A stretch of 16,475 bases of DNA. Source: Actinomycetota bacterium. Lineage in GTDB: Bacteria; Actinomycetota; Acidimicrobiia; Acidimicrobiales; Ilumatobacteraceae. The position numbers and the translations under genes are program-made. Location: contig SXPW01000127.1 in NCBI GenBank assembly GCA_005793785.1, forward strand, positions 1 through 16,475. The letters run 5' to 3'. The notes beneath the pieces were generated by a model. That model was not told the DNA's origin, searched no databases, and saw only the letters and a list, made by a program, of their open reading frames with translations. How positions within the stretch are numbered: the first letter of the stretch is position 1; the number at the start of each line of letters is the position of its first letter. Shown piece after piece: positions 5,082 to 11,791 of the stretch.

Positions 5082-6155
5082 ATGACTCCGGTATTCGCTG
5101 ACGTCACCACCACACTTGCGTGGATCGCCCTCGTGGCCGCGCTCGGCGGCTGGGCGCTCTATGCCTTTTTCAACATTCGTTCGAGCCGCGCCGAGATCGG
5201 CTCGGAGATCGAACTGGCGGCCAACCGCAAGCCGTACTACGACGACGAAATCCTCGAGGGGAAGAAGCTCGAACGAACGCAGTTGCTCGGCTTGGCCTTC
5301 CTCGCGGTCATCACCGTCACCCTGCCGCTGTACTGGATTCTCGAACCGGGTCGCCAAGCCGGAGCCGAGGAGGAATTCGTCCACAAGTTCGAGGAATGGG
5401 GCAGCGGACTGTTCGCTGCAACGGCAGAGGGCGGCTTCAATTGCGCGGGCTGTCACGGCGGAATGCAGGGCGGCGGTGGAGTTGCGTCGTACGCGGTGAC
5501 CGATCCAAAGACCGGTGAAGTCAAGGCCGTCAACTGGAAGGCGCCGGCCATCAACAACGTGTACCTGCGTTACAGCGAGGAAGAGGTTCGCTTCATTCTC
5601 AACTACGGGCGTCCGTTCTCGCCGATGTCGGCGTGGGGTCTCGTCGGCGGTGGACCGATGAACGAGCAGCAGATTCAAACGGTGCTCGATTACGTGAAGA
5701 GCATCCAGATTCCGCGCGAGAACTGTGCTTCGCCCGACGACGATCCCAGAATGTGCGACGGTGGCACGCTGCCAAAGAAGACCCAAGACGAGATTCAGGC
5801 GGAAGCCGAACGCCTCGTTGCCGCGGGAATCTACGGCTCGCTCGGTGAGGCGCTCTTCAACCTCGATCTCGTTGGAGCGGGAAGTTATTCCTGCGCGCGA
5901 TGCCACACCAAGGGATGGTCCTACGGCGAACCGCAAATCACCGGAGGCGGCGCCTTCGGTCCGAACCTCACCGGTGGTTCGACGATTCGGCAGTTCCCGA
6001 ACCAGGACGACATGATCGCCTTCATCGCTGCCGGCAGTGAGTATGGCAAGAAGTACGGCGAACAAGGTCAGGGTGGCGGCCGAATGCCCGGCTTCGGTTC
6101 GGTGTACTCGCCGGAACAACTGAAGGCCGTCGTGGAATACGTTCGGGGCTTGTGA
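5082..6155 (+). CDS. Membrane-anchored diheme cytochrome c of the reductase complex
   Basis: A 357-residue two-heme c-type cytochrome in the place of cytochrome c1/f or actinobacterial QcrC; it should receive electrons from the Rieske protein. Two transmembrane helices (about 10-30 and 67-87) flank a charged loop, placing the rest outside. Heme motifs are CAGCH (C121, C124, H125) and CARCH (C271, C274, H275). Candidate sixth ligands are M182 (FSPMSAWG) and M335 (GRMPGFG). C215 and C225, in the inter-domain linker, may form a disulfide. The second domain has the canonical GPNLTGG and a closing LKAVVEYVRGL helix of class-I cytochromes c. The ATG at 5082 was preferred over an in-frame upstream start at 5001, which lies inside the Rieske gene; GGGGGAAG (5062-5069) is a suitable ribosome binding site. 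Confidence 0.93.
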   Translation: MTPVFADVTTTLAWIALVAALGGWALYAFFNIRSSRAEIGSEIELAANRKPYYDDEILEGKKLERTQLLGLAFLAVITVTLPLYWILEPGRQAGAEEEFVHKFEEWGSGLFAATAEGGFNCAGCHGGMQGGGGVASYAVTDPKTGEVKAVNWKAPAINNVYLRYSEEEVRFILNYGRPFSPMSAWGLVGGGPMNEQQIQTVLDYVKSIQIPRENCASPDDDPRMCDGGTLPKKTQDEIQAEAERLVAAGIYGSLGEALFNLDLVGAGSYSCARCHTKGWSYGEPQITGGGAFGPNLTGGSTIRQFPNQDDMIAFIAAGSEYGKKYGEQGQGGGRMPGFGSVYSPEQLKAVVEYVRGL

Positions 6156-6976
6156 TGTCGCTCTTGTCGATGTTGGCGATCAATTGGGAACCGCAATTGC
6201 GCGGTTACGTGGTGGTGCTCATCTCCGTGGTGGTGCTCATCGGCGGCACCTACTTGGTGGTCGGTACCAACCTTGGGGCGCGGCTCGGTTTCTTGGTGAT
6301 TCTTGGTGGACTCTTCGGGTGGATGGCGGCGATGGGCATCATCTGGTGGACCTACGGCATCGGGCTCAAGGGTCGTGAGCCGTCATGGAAACCAGCGGAG
6401 CCGGCGACCATCATTCGCGATGGTCAACTCCTGCAACAAGTGGAGATTCTCGAACAGCCGCTGAAGTTCACCGGTACTGCGACCGACAACGCATCGACCG
6501 TTGCCGAGGCACTCGCCGCCGAAGGATGGGTCCTGCTCGACGAATCCGATCCGCAGCGCGGGCAGGCCGTCGCGGCGTCGGACGACATCCTCATCAATCA
6601 AGCCGAGGAATTCGCTGCGGGCGAGTTCGTCTCGGTAGGAGTCTTTGATCGAGGTGGCGATCGTTGGCCCAAGATCAACGACTCGCTCGACTTCTTCGCT
6701 TTCTTCCACGAACCTCGCTACGCGTTGGTGGAGGTTGCACCAGTGGTGCCGCAGCGAGTGGAGCCCGGTCGAGCGCCCGCGCGTCCGAAGATCGACGAGT
6801 CGCAGCAACGCCGCTACGTCTACATGATCCGCGACCTCGGGAACAAGCGTCAGCCGGCGATGCTCATCACCATCGGTTCGCTGTTGGTGTTCGTCATCCT
6901 GTGTTGGCTGCTGCACCGCCGCGACCTGCTCCTGCGCCAGAATCTCGCGGCGGCACGCGAGCTCGAGAAAGTCTGA
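6155..6976 (+). CDS. Unrecognised membrane protein between the reductase and nuo genes
   Basis: A 273-residue protein that I do not recognise. Two adjacent hydrophobic helices (about 17-37 and 43-66) begin it and a third (about 234-253) ends it, followed by a basic, probably amphipathic tail (254-273). The middle (67-233) is a soluble domain with mixed alpha/beta character and a Pro/Arg-rich hinge near 199-212; it contains no Cys, so no heme c or iron-sulfur cluster binds there. The ATG overlaps the cytochrome stop by one base (TGATG), so translation is coupled to the reductase, and nuoA starts 20 nt after it. Candidate roles are assembly or bridging between the reductase and complex I; context alone suggests these. 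Residues 19-29 are encoded by a short DNA repeat (6208-6241). Confidence 0.85.
   Translation: MSLLSMLAINWEPQLRGYVVVLISVVVLIGGTYLVVGTNLGARLGFLVILGGLFGWMAAMGIIWWTYGIGLKGREPSWKPAEPATIIRDGQLLQQVEILEQPLKFTGTATDNASTVAEALAAEGWVLLDESDPQRGQAVAASDDILINQAEEFAAGEFVSVGVFDRGGDRWPKINDSLDFFAFFHEPRYALVEVAPVVPQRVEPGRAPARPKIDESQQRRYVYMIRDLGNKRQPAMLITIGSLLVFVILCWLLHRRDLLLRQNLAAARELEKV
6208..6241 (+). repeat. 16-bp tandem DNA repeat (period 18) within a transmembrane helix coding segment
   Basis: CGTGGTGGTGCTCATC occurs at 6208-6223 and again, identical, at 6226-6241, with two bases between. It encodes VVVLIS-VVVLIG in the first helix of the unrecognised membrane protein. Identity at third positions points to a recent duplication or slippage, although a hydrophobic helix with biased codons could also produce it. 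Confidence 0.75.
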
Positions 6977-6996
6977 GCCTTCGGGGCGCAACGACG

Positions 6997-7470
6997 ATGG
7001 GTCAGTATCTACCGATCGTTGTGCTCACCGCGCTTGCCGTGGTGTTCGGAGTCCTCAGTTTGGTCGCTTCCAAATTGCTGGCACCTCGGCGACCCAACTC
7101 GGCCAAGGATGCCCCGTACGAATGCGGCATCGTGCCGAGTCGCGAGTCGCCCGAGCGATTTCCGGTGTCGTTCTACGTGGTGGCGATGCTCTTCATCATG
7201 TTCGACATCGAAATCATCTTCGCGTATCCCTATGCGGTTGCCCATGAGACGCTCGGTGCATTCGGATTCTGGGAGATGATCGCGTTCAGCGCGGTGTTCT
7301 TCGTGACGTTCGTCTACGTGGTGGCCCGTGGCGCGTTGGCGTGGGGACCGGCCAAGAAGGAATCGAAGGTTGCCGACGTCAATTTGATTCCCGACGTTCG
7401 TGCGGGAGTGAAGGTGGTCGGCCTCGACGGCCGCACCACACCGGTCGTACAGGAAGTCGGCGCGGCATGA
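6997..7470 (+). CDS. nuoA: NADH-quinone oxidoreductase subunit A
   Basis: The 157-residue three-helix membrane subunit that forms part of the quinone-channel end of complex I. Seen: a first helix at about 5-28, the conserved loop KDAPYECGIVPS (37-48) with its invariant Cys, the FYVVAMLFIMFDIEIIFAYP signature (59-78) with the acidic residues of helix 2, and a third helix at about 91-111. After residue 116 comes a roughly 40-residue hydrophilic tail (KKESKVADVNLIPDV onwards) beyond the usual length of about 120. The ATG at 6997 sits 20 nt after the preceding stop, with no visible promoter or terminator between, which ties nuo transcription to the reductase genes. The stop overlaps the nuoB start (ATGA). 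Confidence 0.96.
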   Translation: MGQYLPIVVLTALAVVFGVLSLVASKLLAPRRPNSAKDAPYECGIVPSRESPERFPVSFYVVAMLFIMFDIEIIFAYPYAVAHETLGAFGFWEMIAFSAVFFVTFVYVVARGALAWGPAKKESKVADVNLIPDVRAGVKVVGLDGRTTPVVQEVGAA

Positions 7471-8051
7471 GCGCGGTTCGCGAAGTGCTCGACAACGGTC
7501 TGGGCGGAATCAAGCACAACTTCCTCACGGGTCGTGTGGAAGACCTCGTGAAATGGTCGCGTTCACGCTCCAGTTGGGGTGCCACGTTCGGATTGGCGTG
7601 TTGTGCGATCGAGATGATGGGCACTGGTGCCCCGCATTACGACCTCGCGCGATTCGGTATGGAGGTGTTCCGCGCGTCACCACGACAGGCGGACATCATG
7701 ATCGTGGCAGGACGCGTCAGCCAGAAGATGGCACCAGTTTTGCGACAGGTGTACGACCAGATGATGGAACCGAAGTGGGTCATCTCCATGGGCGTGTGCG
7801 CGTCGAGTGGCGGCATGTTCAACAACTACGCGATCGTCCAGGGCGTCGACCAGGTCGTGCCTGTCGATGTGTACGCGCCGGGCTGTCCACCAACGCCCGA
7901 AACACTGATTCACGCGATCGAAACGCTCCACCAACTGATCGAGGATGGGGAGATCATGCGTCGCCGTGCGGCTTCCGGCGCCGGAGCGAACGTGCACATC
8001 CAGGAAATTCCTGCCGGAATCACCACCCCCGTCACCCTGGAACGTCGATAG
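7467..8051 (+). CDS. nuoB: NADH-quinone oxidoreductase subunit B (cluster N2)
   Basis: A 194-residue peripheral subunit holding the terminal 4Fe-4S cluster N2, which passes electrons to quinone. The four ligands are present: the tandem pair C45-C46 in GLACCAIEMM, C111 in MGVCASSGG, and C140 in APGCPPTPE. The core GRVSQKMAPVLRQVYDQM (82-99) is typical of the family. The start is the ATG that overlaps the nuoA stop by 4 nt; an in-frame upstream extension to 7341 lies wholly within nuoA and was rejected. The short tail after residue 160 (about 35 residues) is variable. Identity is certain. Confidence 0.98.
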   Translation: MSAVREVLDNGLGGIKHNFLTGRVEDLVKWSRSRSSWGATFGLACCAIEMMGTGAPHYDLARFGMEVFRASPRQADIMIVAGRVSQKMAPVLRQVYDQMMEPKWVISMGVCASSGGMFNNYAIVQGVDQVVPVDVYAPGCPPTPETLIHAIETLHQLIEDGEIMRRRAASGAGANVHIQEIPAGITTPVTLERR

Positions 8052-8054
8052 ACG

Positions 8055-8498
8055 ATGATCGAGTCCCTTGGTCAGCGCGTCGTCTTCGTGGCGAAGTCCG
8101 ATTACCTGCCCACGATCACGCGGTTGTACGGCGAGGGATTCACGATGTGCGTCGACCTCACGGCGGTGGATTATCTGCTGCACGAACGTCGGACGGTGCC
8201 CGCTGAAGTAGCACCCCAGCGATTCGAAGTGGTGGTGAACCTCCTTTCGATCGCCAATCGCGAACGAGTACGCGTGCGATTGCAAGTGGCCGATGCCGAG
8301 ACGGTTCCCTCGTTGTTCGATGTCCACCCGAGCACCGAGGCGATGGAACGCGAAGTATTCGACATGTTCGGCATCGTCTTCGACGGTCATCCTGATTTGA
8401 CTCGGATATTGATGCCGGAGGATTGGGACGGCCATCCGCTCCGCAAGGATTACTCACAGGGACGAATTCCCGTGCAATTCAAGGGTGCGGCCTCATGA
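8055..8498 (+). CDS. nuoC: NADH-quinone oxidoreductase subunit C (30 kDa)
   Basis: A 147-residue peripheral-arm subunit that packs against NuoD and NuoB and has no cofactor. Seen: CVDLTAVDY (32-40), the family signature EREVFDMFGIVFDGHPDL (98-115), and the C-terminal RILMPEDWDGHPLRKDY (117-133). It is a compact version compared with many NuoC proteins of 170-230 residues: the N-terminal domain is short, but the core is complete. The ATG lies 3 nt after the nuoB stop and the stop overlaps the nuoD start by 4 nt. It is a separate gene, not a NuoCD fusion as in E. coli. Confidence 0.96.
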   Translation: MIESLGQRVVFVAKSDYLPTITRLYGEGFTMCVDLTAVDYLLHERRTVPAEVAPQRFEVVVNLLSIANRERVRVRLQVADAETVPSLFDVHPSTEAMEREVFDMFGIVFDGHPDLTRILMPEDWDGHPLRKDYSQGRIPVQFKGAAS

Positions 8499-9856
8499 CC
8501 ACACTCGACGAGCGTTCGGCAACCAGCGTCTCCTCCGCTGGCGCTGCCACGGGGGAGGGTGGTCAGGAACTTCGGTCCCGCACCGACATCTCGCAGAAGG
8601 CGTTGATGCGAGAGGCAGGTGCGGTACTGCGCATGAGCGAGTCGGCGGCTGCGGCGCTCGCCGATGTCGCGGGAGACGTCGGCGAGGACCAGTCGATGAT
8701 CATCAACATGGGCCCCCAGCATCCGAGCACCCACGGCGTCCTGCGCTTGATGCTCGAACTCCAGGGCGAGACGGTGCTGCGCTGCAAGCCCGTCATCGGG
8801 TACCTCCATACCGGAATGGAAAAGACGGGCGAGTCGCTCACCTACATGCAGGGTGGCACCAACGTGACGCGCATGGACTATCTGTCCCCGCTCAACAACG
8901 AGTTGGTGTTCTCCATGGCGACGGAGAAGTTGCTCGGCATCGAGGGAGACATCCCGGAGCGAGCGCATTGGATGCGCATGCTGCTCTCCGAACTCAATCG
9001 AATGAGCAGTCACCTGCTCTTCATGGCGACCAACGGCATGGACCTTGGCGCCGTGTCGATGATGCTCTACGGCTGGCGTGAGCGCGAGGAGGTGTTGCGA
9101 TTCTTCCAGAAGGTCACGGGACTGCGCATGAACCACAACTTCATTCGCCCCGGTGGACTGGCCGCCGATCTTCCGGCCGGCTGGCGCGATGATGTGCTGC
9201 ACCTGTTGGACATGTTGCCCGATCGTTTGGCCGAGTACGAAGTGTTGATGACCGGTCAACCGATCTGGCGCGAACGACTGCAGGGTGTCGGCGTCATCAC
9301 CCAGAGTGAGGCAATTGCGCTGGCGGCTACCGGCCCGATCCTTCGTTCCACCGGGGTGGCGTGGGACCTACGCAAGGACCTTCCCTATCTCAAGTACCGC
9401 GAGGTCGAATTCGACGTGGTGGTCGGGGCGCACGGCGACGCCTACGACCGCTACGCCATTCGATTGCAGGAGATTCGCGAGTCGATGCGCATCGTGCGCC
9501 AGATCCTCGACAGGATGCCGTCGGGTGACTACCGGATTCAAAACAAGAAGGTGACACCCCCACCCCGCGGTCGTATCGACGAGTCGATGGAAGCACTCAT
9601 CCATCACTTCAAGATCTTCACCGAAGGATTCAAGGTGCCCGAAGGTGAGGTATACGTGGCCATCGAATCGCCGCGTGGCGAAATCGGTTGCTACATCGCC
9701 AGTGACGGTTCGTCGGTGCCCTACCGCATGCACGTTCGCGCGCCGAGTTTCGTGAACGTGCAGTGCCTGCCGCACATGATGCGTGGCGGGCTCGTCGCCG
9801 ACGCGGTCGCCGTGATTTCCTCGATCGACCCGGTTCTCGGTGAGGTGGACCGATGA
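8495..9856 (+). CDS. nuoD: NADH-quinone oxidoreductase subunit D (49 kDa)
   Basis: A 453-residue subunit that, with NuoB, forms the quinone-reduction site. The conserved core begins with MGPQHPSTHGVLRL (72-85), whose His lies in the quinone pocket, followed by YLHTGMEKTGE, TRMDYLSPLNNE and, at the C-terminus, SIDPVLGEVDR. Upstream is a roughly 65-residue N-terminal extension, Ser/Ala-rich and then amphipathic, longer than in Thermus but comparable to actinobacterial NuoD. The start is the ATG overlapping the nuoC stop by 4 nt; an upstream in-frame start at 8423 lies within nuoC and was rejected. The stop overlaps the nuoE start. Confidence 0.98.
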   Translation: MTTLDERSATSVSSAGAATGEGGQELRSRTDISQKALMREAGAVLRMSESAAAALADVAGDVGEDQSMIINMGPQHPSTHGVLRLMLELQGETVLRCKPVIGYLHTGMEKTGESLTYMQGGTNVTRMDYLSPLNNELVFSMATEKLLGIEGDIPERAHWMRMLLSELNRMSSHLLFMATNGMDLGAVSMMLYGWREREEVLRFFQKVTGLRMNHNFIRPGGLAADLPAGWRDDVLHLLDMLPDRLAEYEVLMTGQPIWRERLQGVGVITQSEAIALAATGPILRSTGVAWDLRKDLPYLKYREVEFDVVVGAHGDAYDRYAIRLQEIRESMRIVRQILDRMPSGDYRIQNKKVTPPPRGRIDESMEALIHHFKIFTEGFKVPEGEVYVAIESPRGEIGCYIASDGSSVPYRMHVRAPSFVNVQCLPHMMRGGLVADAVAVISSIDPVLGEVDR

Positions 9857-10440
9857 GCCGACTTTCCGACGAACGAGTGGCGCTGGCTAGGGAGATCATC
9901 GGTCGTTTTCCGCGGAAGAAGTCGGCGCTCATCCCGTTGTTGCACTTGGCGCAGGAACAAGATGGATACGTCGCGCAGGACGCGATGGTGCACATCGCCG
10001 AACTGCTCGACCTGGCGCCGGCAGAGGTGTACGGCACCGCGAGTTTCTACGAAATGTTCAAGTTCCATCCCGTAGGCAAGTACTGCATCAACATCTGCAC
10101 GAACATCTCCTGTCAGTTGGTTGGAGCCTGGAACTTGTTGCACCACGCCGAGGAGCGACTCGGCATCAAGTCGGGCGGCACCACGGATGACGGACTCTTC
10201 ACCATCGAGGACGTGGAGTGCATCGCGGCATGCACTGAAGCGCCGGCTTTGCAGGTGAACTATCGCTACCGATACAAGGTCACCCCCGACTCGTTCGACT
10301 CGCTCATCGAAGAATTGGAGAGTGGCGAGTTGCAGGGCGAAATTCCCCCGCACGGCACGCTCGGTGCTGTGCGACAAATCACGACCGCGGCATGGAGCAA
10401 CCGCGGCATCGAGGATCAAGCGAAGGTGGATTCGCGATGA
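9853..10440 (+). CDS. nuoE: NADH-quinone oxidoreductase subunit E (2Fe-2S cluster N1a)
   Basis: A 195-residue thioredoxin-fold subunit of the NADH dehydrogenase module, carrying cluster N1a. Ligands C82 and C87 (CTNISC) and C123 and C127 (CIAAC) have the standard 5 and 4 spacings; C78 is an additional Cys. The N-terminal helical domain includes the conserved LIPLLHLAQEQDGYV (26-40) and VYGTASFYEMF (59-69). About 40 residues after the Fe-S domain form a hydrophilic tail longer than in E. coli NuoE (about 166 residues in all). Its presence, with NuoF and NuoG, shows a full NADH-oxidising enzyme rather than an 11-subunit form. Both ends overlap neighbours by ATGA. Confidence 0.97.
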   Translation: MSRLSDERVALAREIIGRFPRKKSALIPLLHLAQEQDGYVAQDAMVHIAELLDLAPAEVYGTASFYEMFKFHPVGKYCINICTNISCQLVGAWNLLHHAEERLGIKSGGTTDDGLFTIEDVECIAACTEAPALQVNYRYRYKVTPDSFDSLIEELESGELQGEIPPHGTLGAVRQITTAAWSNRGIEDQAKVDSR

Positions 10441-11786
10441 GCGTGCCAACGGGTCCACGAATCATCACCTCGCGATTCGACCTCGCCGACGGGCACACCT
10501 ATGCGGGTTACCTACGCACCGGCGGCTACGCATCGCTGCGCAAGGCCGTCGGCACAATGACGCCGCAGCAGGTGCACGACGAGGTGAAGGCGGCCGAGAT
10601 CCAGGGTCGCGGTGGTGCTGGGTTTCCCGCCGGCACCAAGTGGGGCTTCCTCCCCGCCGGCGTGTTCCCGCGGTACTTGGTGATCAATGGTGACGAGAGC
10701 GAACCTGGCACCTACAAGGACCGAATGCTCATGGAGCGCGACCCACACCAGTTGATCGAAGGCATCGTCATTGCGTGCTATGCGTTGAATGCATCGCAGG
10801 CATTCCTGTACGTCCGCGGCGAGATGGCCCATGCGCAGGAACGTTTGGCCCAGGCGCTGAATGATGCATATGCCAACAACATGGTGGGGAAGAACATCTG
10901 CGGGAGCACCTTCTCCGTGGACATCACCCTCACCTGGGGTGCCGGCGCCTACATCGTCGGCGAGGAGACCGCACTCATCGAAAGCCTCGAAGGTGAGCGC
11001 GGGATGCCGCGATTGAAGCCCCCGTTCTTCCCTGCGGTGAAGGGTCTCTACATGCAGCCGACGATCGTCAACAATGTCGAGACGCTCGCCAACGTCCCCT
11101 ACATCGTCGGCAAGGGTGGTGGCGACTTCAAGTCGATTGGCGCACCGACGTCCACCGGCATGCGCATGTTCGCCGTGAGCGGTCACGTGAACAAACCGGG
11201 CGTTTTTGAGGTGCCCAACGGCGTCACCACATTCCGCATGTTGTTCGAGGCTCCCGAGTACTGCGGTGGTGTTCGCAACGGCGGCACGATCAAGGCGTTC
11301 ATTCCCGGCGGCGCGTCGGCGATGTGGTTCTTCCCCGAACATCTCGACATGGCGCTCGACAAACCGACGGTCGACAAGGCCGGATCGATGCTCGGATCCG
11401 GAGCGATCGTGGCGATGGACCAGACCACCGACATGGTGGCGGCCTGCTGGCGAATCGTACGATTCTTCGCCCGTGAGTCCTGCGGCAAATGCACGCCGTG
11501 TCGCGAGGGCACCACGTGGCTGGAGCGGGTGTTGAAGCGAATGCTCGACGGTCACGGTCGAGCCGAGGACATCGACCTGTTGTTCGAAGTCAGCGAGAGC
11601 ATCAGTCCCGGAATCGCCTGGCCACCCCGCCAAACCACCATCTGTCCTCTCGGACCATCCGCGGTGTCGCCGATTGCCTCGGCGGTAAGGCGCTTCCGCC
11701 ATGAGTTCGAGCATTACATCGAACACGGTCGCCCCATCGACGGAGTCGTGTCGCCGTTCGTTACTCACGCTGCGAGTCACGCGTAG
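10437..11786 (+). CDS. nuoF: NADH-quinone oxidoreductase subunit F (NADH/FMN binding, cluster N3)
   Basis: A 449-residue catalytic subunit that oxidises NADH with FMN. FMN- and NADH-site motifs are intact: GRGGAGFPAGTKW (57-69), NGDESEPGTYKDR (84-96) and GAGAYIVGEETALIESLEG (168-186). Cluster N3 ligands are C349, C352 and C355 in ESCGKCTPCREG and C403 in TTICPLGPSAV. The interval from C355 to C403 is 48 residues, about 7 more than I recall for E. coli and Thermus, because of an insert containing ISPGIAWPP. The start is the ATG overlapping the nuoE stop by 4 nt. The C-terminal 35 residues after the cluster domain are acidic and His-rich. Identity is certain. Confidence 0.98.
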   Translation: MSVPTGPRIITSRFDLADGHTYAGYLRTGGYASLRKAVGTMTPQQVHDEVKAAEIQGRGGAGFPAGTKWGFLPAGVFPRYLVINGDESEPGTYKDRMLMERDPHQLIEGIVIACYALNASQAFLYVRGEMAHAQERLAQALNDAYANNMVGKNICGSTFSVDITLTWGAGAYIVGEETALIESLEGERGMPRLKPPFFPAVKGLYMQPTIVNNVETLANVPYIVGKGGGDFKSIGAPTSTGMRMFAVSGHVNKPGVFEVPNGVTTFRMLFEAPEYCGGVRNGGTIKAFIPGGASAMWFFPEHLDMALDKPTVDKAGSMLGSGAIVAMDQTTDMVAACWRIVRFFARESCGKCTPCREGTTWLERVLKRMLDGHGRAEDIDLLFEVSESISPGIAWPPRQTTICPLGPSAVSPIASAVRRFRHEFEHYIEHGRPIDGVVSPFVTHAASHA

Positions 11787-11791
11787 GCAGC

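Noticed and set aside
4959..6119. Open frame of 386 codons on the minus strand
   Set aside because: It is antisense to the diheme cytochrome c with its two CxxCH motifs, and shows low-complexity Arg/Glu/Val content only.
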